A stretch of DNA of 64,000 nt from Stenotrophomonas sp. UBA2629 (GTDB lineage: Bacteria > Pseudomonadota > Gammaproteobacteria > Xanthomonadales > Xanthomonadaceae): positions 373,203-437,202 of the forward strand of contig DEOB01000011.1 in NCBI GenBank assembly GCA_002359895.1. The letters run 5' to 3'. The first letter of the stretch is position 1; every line of letters starts with the position of its first letter. The notes below the pieces were generated by a model that worked only from the letters and a program-made list of their open reading frames with translations, was not told where the DNA came from and made no database searches. Shown piece after piece: positions 51,667 through 59,907 of this stretch. Both the position numbers and the translations under genes were made by a program.

Positions 51667-52848
51667 TCAGCTGGCGCGTGCCGACGACGGCAGATTGCCC
51701 TGGATGATGGTGTGGATCAGCGTGTCGGCATCCTGCAGCTGGCGCGCATAGACCTCGGTGCCGTACACCGTGCCCTTGGCCGTATCGACCGGCAGCACCG
51801 TGCCCTTCTGGTCATGCAGGTTCACATCGGCCTTCATCGACAGACCAATGCGCAGCGGGTGCTCGTCCAACTGTTTGGCATCAATGGCGATGCGCACCGG
51901 CACGCGCTGCACGATCTTGATCCAGTTGCCGCTGGCGTTCTGCGCCGGCAGCAGCGAGAACGCCGAGCCGGTGCCCAGACCGAGGCTGACAATGTGGCCC
52001 TTGTAGGTGACATCACCGCCGTACAGATCCGAGCGCAGCTCCACTTCCTGGCCCAGTCGCATGTGGCGCAACTGGGTTTCCTTGAAGTTGGCTTCCACCC
52101 ACATCTGCTCGGTCGGCACCACGGCCATCAATGCAGCGCCGGGTTGCACGCGTTGGCCCACCTGCACCGAGCGACGTGCGACGTAGCCGCTGACCGGCGC
52201 AACGATGCCGGCGCGGGCGTGGTTGAGATACGCCTGACGCAATTGGGCCGCAGCGGCCTGCACGTCGGGCTGGGTCGCGATGACGGTGTCATCGACCAGC
52301 GCGCGGTTGCGCTCCACGGTCTCGCGTGAACCGGCGACGGAGGCTTCAGCCGCTGCCAGTTCGTCGCGCGCATGGGCCAGCTCTTCGTTGGAAATGGCGC
52401 CGGTGGCGGCCAGATCGCGACGACGTGCAAAGTCATCGCGGGCACGCTTGAGGGTGACCTGCCGTGCGTTGAGTTCCGCCTGCGCACCTTCAACGCTGCG
52501 GTACATGCCGCGCACCTGACGCACCGTGCGGGCCAGATTGGCCTGCGCCTGCTGCATGGCCACTTCGGTATCGGCCGGGTCCAACTGCACCAGCAACTGG
52601 CCCTGCTCCACCTTCATGCCGTCATCAGCGGCGATGGCCACCACGGTGCCGGCGATCAACGGCGTGATCTGCACCTGATTACCGGCCACGTAGGCGTCAT
52701 CGGTGTCTTCAGCCCAACGGCCAAGCAGGTAATACCAAGCAACAAACGCGGCAAGCAGAATCACCACGATCAGGAACAGGCCACGCAGCAGTTTGCCGCG
52801 ACGGCTGGGTGCGGCAGTCACCGCTTCGGGGGAGGAGGTCTGGCTCAT
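51667..52848 (-). CDS. emrA: EmrA-type membrane fusion protein
   Basis: 393 residues. One N-terminal helix (about 22-44) with a short cytoplasmic tail; lipoyl-like half motif (NQVQITPLIAGTVVAIAADDGMKVEQG), helical hairpin (about 95-195), second half (AGIVAPVSGYVARRSVQVGQ) and beta-barrel domain. HlyD/EmrA family. It links EmrB to the outer-membrane factor EmrC. It starts 8 nt after emrC and ends 7 nt before emrB, so all three are one transcript. Confidence 0.95.
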   Translation of the reverse strand: MSQTSSPEAVTAAPSRRGKLLRGLFLIVVILLAAFVAWYYLLGRWAEDTDDAYVAGNQVQITPLIAGTVVAIAADDGMKVEQGQLLVQLDPADTEVAMQQAQANLARTVRQVRGMYRSVEGAQAELNARQVTLKRARDDFARRRDLAATGAISNEELAHARDELAAAEASVAGSRETVERNRALVDDTVIATQPDVQAAAAQLRQAYLNHARAGIVAPVSGYVARRSVQVGQRVQPGAALMAVVPTEQMWVEANFKETQLRHMRLGQEVELRSDLYGGDVTYKGHIVSLGLGTGSAFSLLPAQNASGNWIKIVQRVPVRIAIDAKQLDEHPLRIGLSMKADVNLHDQKGTVLPVDTAKGTVYGTEVYARQLQDADTLIHTIIQGNLPSSARAS

Positions 52849-52856
52849 GGGGGTTC

Positions 52857-54350
52857 TCAGGAATTCTTGTTGTTGGTTTCAACGGCGACCGGCAATGCGT
52901 TGTCGGCTGGCTGGAAGCCACCGCCCAGCGCCGCGCTCAAGCGCACGCTGGACAACAGCCGCTGCGACTGCAGGTTGCTCAGGCGGTGCTGGGCCTGCAG
53001 CAGCAGGTCCTGGGTGCTGAGCACGTCGAGGTAGTTGCCGATGCCGGCGCGGTAGCGCTGCAGGGCGAGGTCGTTGGCCGCCTGTGCGGTGGTCATGGCC
53101 TGTTGCTGGGTTTCCACCTGCGTGGCCAGCGAGCGCACCGCGTTGACCTGGTCGGCCACCTCACGCAGCGCGTCCACCACCGCGCGGTTGTAGCTGGACA
53201 CCGCGAGGTCGTAATCGGCATCACGGCCGGCCAGGCCAGCGCGCAGACGACCGCCGTCAAAAATGGGCAGGCTCAGTGCCGGTGCCAGGATGCCGAAGGT
53301 GGAGCCGCTTTCCAGCAGGCTGCCCAGGTCCTTGGACACCACGCCGCCCAGTGCGGTGAGGTTGAGGCTGGGATAGAAGCGCGCTTTGGCCGCATCAATC
53401 TGGCGCCCCGCCGCCTCTACTCGCCAGCGTGCCGCCACGATGTCCGGGCGACGGCCCAGCAGTTCGCTGGGCAACACGCCGGGCAACTGCAGCGCCAGTG
53501 GATTGAGCGGCTGCGGCCGGGTGATCTGCTGGCCCCGGTCCGGCCCTTGCCCCAGCAAGGCAGCCAAGGCGTTGCGGGCGGCATCAATCTGCTGCTGCGC
53601 GGCCAACTGCTGCTGGCGGGCGACCGGCAACCGGGCTTCGGCCTGACGCACCTGCAGGTCGCTGTCGATACCGGCGCTACGACGCTGGCGGGTGAGCTGC
53701 AGGGTTTTGTCGGCGCGCGCCAGTTCGTCATCGGCTACCTGCTGCAGTTCCCAGGCGTGGGACAGTTCCAGATAGGCTTGGACGATGCCTGCGGACAGAT
53801 CCAGGCGCGCGGCCTGTGCATCCACCGTGGCGGCGTGATTACTGTCCACCGCCGCTTCCCAGGCAGCGCGCTTGCCGCCCCACAGGTCAACGCCGTAGCT
53901 GAAGTTCAACACCGCCTGCGTGCTGCCGGCATAGTGGCCGCCCGCCTCATCGCCAAGCATGGATTCGGGCAGCCGCATGCCGGTGTAACCCGGCGACACC
54001 GACAGGCTGGGCAGGCGGTCGGCGTGCGCGCCGGCTACCTGCGCCTGCGCTTGGCGCAGCCGCGCATCGGCGATATCCAGCGAAGGGCTGTTGCGCAGCC
54101 CTTCCTCGACCAAGGCATCGAGCTGGGCGTCACCCAGTGCGCGCCACCAATCACTGCTGGGGAAGCCGGTGGCACTGAGTGCCGTGCCGGTGAGCGTGCT
54201 GCCGGCCTGCAGGCTGTCCACATCCAACAGGCGCGCCTGTGGCTGCAGACCACGGCTGCTGGCGCAGGCGGCCAATGCCAAGGTGAGTACGGTCAGCGCC
54301 AAGGTGCGGCCATGGCGGCGGGAGAGTTTCAGATCAGGGGGAGTTTTCAT
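52857..54350 (-). CDS. emrC: Outer membrane efflux lipoprotein EmrC (NodT family)
   Basis: 497 residues. Lipoprotein signal LALAACAS. TolC-fold repeats: SPGYTGMRLPES...YGVDLWGGKRAAWEA and STFGILAPALSLPIFDGGRLRAGL, with the NodT motif GRRPDIVAARWRVEAA. It gives the EmrAB pump its outer-membrane exit. An OMF gene within the emr operon is the arrangement described for Stenotrophomonas; E. coli uses TolC encoded elsewhere. Its ATG overlaps the emrR stop by 4 nt. Confidence 0.94.
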   Translation of the reverse strand: MKTPPDLKLSRRHGRTLALTVLTLALAACASSRGLQPQARLLDVDSLQAGSTLTGTALSATGFPSSDWWRALGDAQLDALVEEGLRNSPSLDIADARLRQAQAQVAGAHADRLPSLSVSPGYTGMRLPESMLGDEAGGHYAGSTQAVLNFSYGVDLWGGKRAAWEAAVDSNHAATVDAQAARLDLSAGIVQAYLELSHAWELQQVADDELARADKTLQLTRQRRSAGIDSDLQVRQAEARLPVARQQQLAAQQQIDAARNALAALLGQGPDRGQQITRPQPLNPLALQLPGVLPSELLGRRPDIVAARWRVEAAGRQIDAAKARFYPSLNLTALGGVVSKDLGSLLESGSTFGILAPALSLPIFDGGRLRAGLAGRDADYDLAVSSYNRAVVDALREVADQVNAVRSLATQVETQQQAMTTAQAANDLALQRYRAGIGNYLDVLSTQDLLLQAQHRLSNLQSQRLLSSVRLSAALGGGFQPADNALPVAVETNNKNS

Positions 54351-54793
54351 GACGTCATCAGGGAATCGCGGACTCGGAACAACAGGGACATCAACTGCTC
54401 GCGCTCGACAGGGCTCAGGTCACGCAACGCGTCATCCATCACCGCATCGCCACGTTGTTTCAGCCGCAGCCACAGCGCACGGCCTTCGTCGGTGACCACA
54501 ATCTGCAGGGCACGGCGGTCGCTGGCATGCGCCTCGCGCCGCACGCAGCCCAGCGATTCGAGCTTGTCCAACAGGCGGGTTACCGCACTGGGCACCTGGT
54601 CCAGGGCTTGGGCAAGCTGATTGGCGGTACACGGCGCCTTGTGCACCAGCACCTTGAGGCCGACGTAGTGGCTGAAGCCCAGGCCAAGGTTTTCTTCGGC
54701 CATGGACGCATCGAGCTGACGGGCCAGGCCGTCGCGCACCTGGCGCAACAGCAGGCCGAAGCTGGGGGGGAAAGGGGAATTGGCACAGATCAT
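54347..54793 (-). CDS. emrR: MarR-family repressor EmrR
   Basis: 148 residues. Winged HTH of MarR type: TANQLAQALDQVPSAVTRLLDKLESLGCVRREAHASDRRALQIVVTDEG, including the conserved D-x-R wing. It should repress emrCAB and itself until a drug-like ligand binds. Ribosome-binding site is weak (GCCGCCC before ATG). A perfect 7-bp AT-rich inverted repeat lies 24-45 nt upstream of its start and is the likely operator. Confidence 0.93.
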   Translation of the reverse strand: MICANSPFPPSFGLLLRQVRDGLARQLDASMAEENLGLGFSHYVGLKVLVHKAPCTANQLAQALDQVPSAVTRLLDKLESLGCVRREAHASDRRALQIVVTDEGRALWLRLKQRGDAVMDDALRDLSPVEREQLMSLLFRVRDSLMTS

Positions 54794-54816
54794 GGGCGGC
54801 AGTTTGTTCCAAATAA

Positions 54817-54838
54817 AATATTTCTCAATGAAAATATT
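54817..54838. promoter_or_regulatory. Candidate EmrR operator
   Basis: AATATTT and AAATATT form a perfect 7-bp inverted repeat with an 8-bp spacer in an otherwise GC-rich region, just upstream of emrR. Size and AT-richness fit a MarR-family operator overlapping the promoter. Confidence 0.6.
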
Positions 54839-54904
54839 CGATCTGGCATCAAATGCTGTGTTGCAGCAATGGGCTGGTCGGCGAGCGCTACTGTAATTAG
54901 GCTT

Positions 54905-54937
54905 TCATTTGGCCCGGTAATACAATCAGGCCAATGA
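54905..54937. promoter_or_regulatory. Inverted repeat at the AraC-regulator start
   Basis: TCATTTGGCC (54905-54914) pairs with GGCCAATGA (54929-54937) with one mismatch base. It ends exactly at the start codon of the AraC-type gene, so it may be an autoregulatory site or an mRNA hairpin that masks the start. Confidence 0.45.
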
Positions 54938-55879
54938 ATGACACTTTTGGGCCAAGCGCAGATGCGTGGTAACTCCGGCGGTCCCGCGTACTCCCGCCCT
55001 GCTCCTGCGGGCTTTGACCTGCAGTTGCCCGCTAATCTGCTGCGCCAGACCGAGCAGGACTGGTTTGAGCGTGAAGACGGCCCACCGGTGTTCGGCTTCC
55101 GTTTTGACAGCCCGCAGGGCCTGGCCCGCGAAGTGGACTGGCACCGGCATGCCCGGGCCCAGCTGATCTGTGTTGAACGCGGCCTGCTGACTACCCGTAC
55201 CCAGCACGGCGCCTGGTCGCTGCCGGCGGGCTCTGGCGGCTGGATGCCGGCCACCGAGCTGCACACCGTAACGATTGATGGCCCGCTGCGCGGCTGGGGC
55301 ATGGCCATCGCCCCTTCGGTCTGCAGCGGCCTGCCCGAAGATCCCTGCGTGATCGGCATCTCCCGGCTGCTGCACGCGCTGGCCGAGCGCCTGTGCGACG
55401 GCAGCCAGACGCCCGAGCCGTCCCGCCACCATCACCTGCTGCAGGTGCTGCTGGATGAAATCCGCGATGCTCCGCGCCAGCGCATGCACCTGCCCATGCC
55501 CAACGACCGGCGCCTGCTGCGTATTGCCTCGCAATTGCTGGCCGAGCCGGCCGACAACCGCAGCCTGGCCGACTGGGCCCAGTGGGCCGGCCTGTCAGCG
55601 CGCAGCCTGACCCGTCACTTCCGCGACGAGACCACTTTGAGCTTCGCCCAGTGGCGCCAGCAGGCCCGCCTGGCCGACGCCCTGCGCCAGCTCAACGAAG
55701 GCCGCAGCGTGTCCGACATCGCCCATACGCTGGGCTTCAGCAGCCCCAGCGCCTTCGTCATCGTGTTCAGGCGCCACTTCGGAATACCCCCCGGGCGCTA
55801 CCAGAACCGGGCCGGGCAAGGGCTGGATACGCTGCTTGACCCCATCCGTGGCTTGGCATCCCCGCCGCCATCCGGATAA
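54938..55879 (+). CDS. AraC-family transcriptional regulator
   Basis: 313 residues. The N-terminal cupin-like sensing domain (about 50-125) has VDWHRHARAQLICVERG, the usual strand with histidines. The C-terminal double HTH (about 205-290) reads RSLADWAQWAGLSARSLTRHF...SFAQWRQQARLADALRQLNEGRSVSDIAHTLGFSSPSAF. It is divergent from emrR with a 144-nt shared control region, so a role in pump regulation is possible but unproven. An internal ATG at 54962 is an alternative start. Confidence 0.9.
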   Translation: MTLLGQAQMRGNSGGPAYSRPAPAGFDLQLPANLLRQTEQDWFEREDGPPVFGFRFDSPQGLAREVDWHRHARAQLICVERGLLTTRTQHGAWSLPAGSGGWMPATELHTVTIDGPLRGWGMAIAPSVCSGLPEDPCVIGISRLLHALAERLCDGSQTPEPSRHHHLLQVLLDEIRDAPRQRMHLPMPNDRRLLRIASQLLAEPADNRSLADWAQWAGLSARSLTRHFRDETTLSFAQWRQQARLADALRQLNEGRSVSDIAHTLGFSSPSAFVIVFRRHFGIPPGRYQNRAGQGLDTLLDPIRGLASPPPSG

Positions 55880-55941
55880 TCGGCAGGCTGGAAGCCGGCA
55901 GACACGCCGCGGCTTCACGTTTACAGGTAGCACCACCCGCA

Positions 55942-58185
55942 ATGACCGACCTTGTACGCCAAGCCTTCCACGGCTTCGAGCAGCAACCGCTGCGCGAGTA
56001 CGCCGAACGCGCCTATCTCGACTACTCCATGTATGTGGTGCTGGATCGCGCCCTGCCGTTCATCGGCGACGGTCTCAAGCCGGTGCAGCGCCGCATCATC
56101 TATTCGATGAGCGAACTGGGGCTCAGCGCCTCGGCCAAGCCCAAGAAATCCGCGCGCACCGTCGGTGACGTGATCGGTAAATACCACCCGCACGGCGACA
56201 GCCCGTGTTACGAGGCGCTGGTGCTGATGGCGCAGCCGTTCTCGTACCGCTATCCGCTGATCGAGGGCCAGGGCAACTTCGGCTCCACCGACGATCCCAA
56301 GTCGTTCGCGGCCATGCGCTACACCGAATCCAAGCTCTCCCCCATCGCCGAAGTGCTGCTGGGCGAGCTGGGCCAGGGCACGGTGGACTGGACCGCCAAC
56401 TTCGACGGCACGCTGGAAGAACCCAGCTGGATGCCGGCGCGCCTGCCGCACCTGCTGCTCAACGGCACCACCGGTATTGCCGTGGGCATGGCCACCGACG
56501 TTCCGCCGCACAACCTCAACGAAATCGTCAGCGCGCTGCTGCGCCTGATCGATGAGCCCAACGCCTCCATCGCCGAACTGTGCGAGCACGTGAAGGGCCC
56601 GGACTACCCGACCACCGCCGAGATCATCACTCCCCCGGCGGACCTGCGGAACATCTACGAGACCGGCTACGGCAGCGTCCGCGCGCGCGCCACCTTCGTC
56701 AAGGAAGCCAACAACATCGTGATCACCGCGCTGCCGCACCAGGTGTCGCCGTCCAAGGTGATCGAGCAGATTGCCGCGCAGATGCGTGCCAAGAAGCTGC
56801 CGTGGCTGGAAGACATCCGCGACGAGTCGGACCATGCCAACCCGGTGCGCGTGGTGCTGATGCCGCGTTCCAACCGCGTGGATGCCGAGCAGTTGATGGG
56901 CCACCTGTTCGCCACCACCGACCTTGAGCGTAGCTACCGCGTCAACCTCAACGTCATTGGTCTGGACGGCCGGCCGCAGGTCAAGAACCTGAAGATGCTG
57001 CTGGAAGAGTGGCTGCGTTTCCGTCAGGACACCGTCACCCGCCGCCTGAACCACCGCCTGCAGAAGGTCGAGCGCCGCCTGCACCTGTTGGAAGGCCTGC
57101 TGGTTGCATTCCTCAACCTGGATGAAGTGATCCACATCATCCGTACCGAGGACGATGCCAAAGCCGCATTGATCGCCCGCTTTGAACTGAGCGAGGACCA
57201 GGCCGACTACATCCTTGATACCAAGCTGAAGCAGCTTGCCCGCCTGGAAGAAATGAAAATCCGTGGCGAGCAGGACGAGCTGGCCAAGGAGCGCGACAAG
57301 ATTCTGTCCATCCTGCAGAGCAGCGCCAAGCTGCGTAAGTTGGTCCGCGACGAACTGCAGGCCGATGCCAAGAAGTTTGGCGACGAGCGCCGCTCGCCGT
57401 TGGTACAGCGTGGTGCCGCACAGGCCATCGACGAAACCGAACTGGTCGCCAGCGAGCCGATGACCGTGGTGCTGTCGGAGAAGGGCTGGGTACGTGCCGC
57501 CAAGGGCCACGATGTCGACGGCGCTACCTTGTCCTACCGCGACGGCGACAGCCTGTTGGCCGCAACGCGCACACGCAGCACCCAGCAGGTTGCGTTCCTC
57601 GACAGCGATGGCCGCGCCTACTCCACGCCGGTGCACACCCTGCCCTCGGCGCGCGGTAATGGCGAGCCGCTGACCGGTCGCTTCTCACCGGCATCGGGCA
57701 CCTCGTTCGTCACCCTCGCCAGCGGCGACAACAACAGCCGCTTCGTGTTGGCGTCTTCGCACGGCTACGGTTTCGTCACACGCTTCGAAAATCTGGTGGG
57801 CCGCAACAAGGCCGGCAAGGCCATGCTCAACCTGAGCACCGGCTCGGCCGTGTTGACGCCGTCCACGGTTACCAACGTCGAGACCGACCGCATCGTCGCC
57901 GTCACCAGCGCCGGCAACATGCTCGCCATCCCGGCCAGCGAGTTGCCCGAGCTGGACAAGGGCAAGGGCAACAAGATCATCGAAATCCCCAAGGCCAAGC
58001 TCTCCACCGAGCGCGTGGTGGCGGTGGTGGCAGTGAGCCCGGGCAACACGCTTCTGGTCCGCAGCGGCCAGCGCACGATGAACCTGTCGTTCAAGGATCT
58101 GGAAACCTACCTGGGCACGCGCGCCACACGCGGGCATCTGTTGCCGCGTGGCTGGCAGAAGGTGGAAGGCCTGGAAGTCCAGTAA
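55942..58185 (+). CDS. parC: DNA topoisomerase IV subunit A
   Basis: 747 residues. The breakage-reunion domain has the catalytic Tyr127 (AAMRYTES). The quinolone-resistance region reads HPHGDSPCYEALV, with Asp86, Ser87 and Glu91, the susceptible-type residues at the usual E. coli positions 79, 80 and 84. C-terminal beta-pinwheel blades follow (GWVRAAKGH, GYGFVTRFE, GNMLAIPA). With ParE it decatenates daughter chromosomes. The gene is monocistronic, with a terminator after it. Confidence 0.97.
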   Translation: MTDLVRQAFHGFEQQPLREYAERAYLDYSMYVVLDRALPFIGDGLKPVQRRIIYSMSELGLSASAKPKKSARTVGDVIGKYHPHGDSPCYEALVLMAQPFSYRYPLIEGQGNFGSTDDPKSFAAMRYTESKLSPIAEVLLGELGQGTVDWTANFDGTLEEPSWMPARLPHLLLNGTTGIAVGMATDVPPHNLNEIVSALLRLIDEPNASIAELCEHVKGPDYPTTAEIITPPADLRNIYETGYGSVRARATFVKEANNIVITALPHQVSPSKVIEQIAAQMRAKKLPWLEDIRDESDHANPVRVVLMPRSNRVDAEQLMGHLFATTDLERSYRVNLNVIGLDGRPQVKNLKMLLEEWLRFRQDTVTRRLNHRLQKVERRLHLLEGLLVAFLNLDEVIHIIRTEDDAKAALIARFELSEDQADYILDTKLKQLARLEEMKIRGEQDELAKERDKILSILQSSAKLRKLVRDELQADAKKFGDERRSPLVQRGAAQAIDETELVASEPMTVVLSEKGWVRAAKGHDVDGATLSYRDGDSLLAATRTRSTQQVAFLDSDGRAYSTPVHTLPSARGNGEPLTGRFSPASGTSFVTLASGDNNSRFVLASSHGYGFVTRFENLVGRNKAGKAMLNLSTGSAVLTPSTVTNVETDRIVAVTSAGNMLAIPASELPELDKGKGNKIIEIPKAKLSTERVVAVVAVSPGNTLLVRSGQRTMNLSFKDLETYLGTRATRGHLLPRGWQKVEGLEVQ

Positions 58186-58250
58186 TCACCTTCCGGCCGC
58201 AAGCGTGATGCGGCAGAAGATGGAAGCTCGACAATCCAGTAGAGGGAACC

Positions 58251-58283
58251 AAGGCCGGGTGCTCAGCATCCGGCCTTTTCCTT
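58251..58283 (+). terminator. Intrinsic terminator after parC
   Basis: AAGGCCGG / CCGGCCTT with inner TGC/GCA pairing, then TTTTCCTTTT. Confidence 0.85.
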
Positions 58284-58363
58284 TTCCCAGCAGCACAGCC
58301 GTTCTGCAACTGTCACCATGCAACCTGCAATGCCCGACCGACAACGTGACTCTGGAGAACCCC

Positions 58364-59020
58364 ATGCATTCCGATTTTTGGCTGCAACGCTGGCAGGATG
58401 GCCAGATCGGCTTCCACCGCAGCGATGTGATGCCGCTGCTGCAGAAGCATTGGCCATCGCTTGAACTGCCCACCGGCAGCCGCGTGCTGGTACCGCTGTG
58501 CGGCAAAACCCTGGACATGCATTGGCTGGCCGCACAGGGCCATCGCGTGTTGGGCGTGGAGCTTTCGGCGTTGGCGGTGGAGCAGTTCTTCAGCGAAGCC
58601 GGCCTCACCCCGCAACGCCACCGCACTGCGTTTGGCGAGCACTACAGCGCCGGCCCCATCGAGATCATCTGCGGCGATGCGTTTGCGCTGGACGAAGCCG
58701 TGTTGGCCGACATTGCTGGTGTCTACGACCGCGCCGCGTTGATTGCCTTGCCGCCGCCATTGCGCCAGCAGTATCGCGACACGCTGTATGCGCGTCTGCC
58801 ACAGGGCTGCCGTGGCGTGTTGATCACACTGGAATATCCGCAGGATGAAAAGCAGGGCCCACCGTTTTCGGTGGACCAGGCCGATGTCGAACAACTGTTC
58901 ACCGCACCGTGGCAAACCACCTTGCTGGAACGGCGCGACATTCTTGACCAGCAACCGGACTTCCGCGCACAGGGCGTGAGCGCATTGTCGACGGCGGTGT
59001 ATCAGCTGCGGAACGGTTGA
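58364..59020 (+). CDS. tpm: Thiopurine S-methyltransferase
   Basis: 218 residues from ATG 58364 with TGGAG upstream; the long frame from 58148 crosses the parC terminator. Class I SAM-dependent methyltransferase of the Tpm family: WLQRWQDGQIGFHRSD near the start, SAM-binding VPLCGKTLDMHWLA, then YDRAALIALPPPLRQQYRD and LITLEYPQDEKQGPPFS. Bacterial members methylate tellurite, selenite and thiopurines, giving resistance through volatile products. Single gene. Confidence 0.95.
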   Translation: MHSDFWLQRWQDGQIGFHRSDVMPLLQKHWPSLELPTGSRVLVPLCGKTLDMHWLAAQGHRVLGVELSALAVEQFFSEAGLTPQRHRTAFGEHYSAGPIEIICGDAFALDEAVLADIAGVYDRAALIALPPPLRQQYRDTLYARLPQGCRGVLITLEYPQDEKQGPPFSVDQADVEQLFTAPWQTTLLERRDILDQQPDFRAQGVSALSTAVYQLRNG

Positions 59021-59058
59021 GAGCGGCTTTACTACTCAGAAGCGAAGCATAGAAGCTT

Positions 59059-59166
59059 GCCCTCACCCCAACCCCTCTCCCGCTTGCGGGTGAGGGGCTT
59101 GGAAGCAGCAGCCTGAGCGAACTTGAGCCCCTCTCCCGCAAGCGGGAGAGGGGTTGGGGTGAGGGC
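59059..59166. repeat. REP doublet (REPIN-like): 25-bp perfect inverted repeat
   Basis: GCCCTCACCCCAACCCCTCT and the following CCCGC (59059-59083) recur exactly as the reverse complement at 59142-59166. Each arm also forms its own hairpin with the adjacent bases (CCCGCTTGCGGG, CCCGCAAGCGGG). Two REP units head-to-head define a REPIN. The same core is found at 4277-4318. It lies between the 3' ends of tpm and bfr. Confidence 0.78.
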
Positions 59167-59200
59167 AGCTTTGGCTTTGGCTTCCGCCTCGGCCGCAAAC

Positions 59201-59223
59201 AAAAAGGGCGGCCTGAGCCGCCC
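59201..59223 (-). terminator. Intrinsic terminator of bfr
   Basis: GGGCGGC / GCCGCCC stem, CTGA loop; on the minus strand followed by five T, 14 nt after the bfr stop. Confidence 0.87.
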
Positions 59224-59236
59224 TCTTCCAACTTGA

Positions 59237-59725
59237 TCAATGCGCCGCGGTTCCCTTGGCAGCCATCTTGCTGGTCTGGTACAGCTCCAGACCAATCCGC
59301 TTGATCAGGCTCAACTGCTGCTCCAGCCACCAGGCGTGGTCCTCTTCGGTGTCACGCAGCTGCGCGATCAGAATGTCGCGGCTGACGTAATCGCCCTGCG
59401 CTTCGCACAGTTTCACACCAGCAGCCAGATTGGCGCGCACCTGGTATTCCACCTGCAGATCCTTCTCCAGCATTTCCATCACGGTCACGCCCGGCTCGAA
59501 ACCGTGCGGACGCATGTCCGGGTTGCCGCCCAGGAACAGGATGCGCCGAAGCAGCGCGTCGGCGTGCTCGGTCTCCTCTTCCATCTCATGGCCAATGCGC
59601 TCGTACAGCGCCAGCAGGCCCTGATCCTCGTAACGACGGGAATGGATGAAGTACTGGTCACGCGCCGCCAATTCGCCGCGCAGCAGCTCTTTCAAGCATT
59701 CAATGACTTCGGGTTTGCCCTGCAT
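59237..59725 (-). CDS. bfr: Bacterioferritin lacking the haem-ligand methionine
   Basis: 162 residues from ATG 59725 with AGGAG upstream; the open frame to 59815 is not supported. The sequence aligns along its length with E. coli Bfr (QYFIHSRRYEDQGL, RRILFLGGNPD, VSRDILIAQLRDTEEDHAWWLEQQL). Ferroxidase ligands are kept (Glu18, Glu51, His54, Glu93, Glu127 or Glu128, and His130). The position equivalent to haem-binding Met52 is Thr52 (EEETEHAD), so these subunits should not bind haem in the usual two-fold pocket. Stores iron as a 24-mer cage. Confidence 0.93.
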   Translation of the reverse strand: MQGKPEVIECLKELLRGELAARDQYFIHSRRYEDQGLLALYERIGHEMEEETEHADALLRRILFLGGNPDMRPHGFEPGVTVMEMLEKDLQVEYQVRANLAAGVKLCEAQGDYVSRDILIAQLRDTEEDHAWWLEQQLSLIKRIGLELYQTSKMAAKGTAAH

Positions 59726-59907
59726 GGGGTGCTCCTGATGGTTCGCAATGCGCATAGGGTGCCCCATCCGGCGCGGCAATGATCTAATCGGAATCACTTT
59801 CACTTGCGATTCCACCTGCGGGGCCTTGCCTGCCTTGGCAGCGCGGACGCCAGCAACGTCGCCGTCGGCAAAACGCCGTCTTCACAACCTGTCTACAATC
59901 GGCCGCA

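Noticed and set aside
50001..51707. 568-codon open frame on the plus strand opposite emrB
   Set aside because: Shadow frame rich in His/Gln/Arg; emrB on the other strand is unambiguous.
56200..56215. Quinolone-resistance substitution in ParC
   Set aside because: Asp86, Ser87 and Glu91 are the susceptible-type residues at the equivalent positions.
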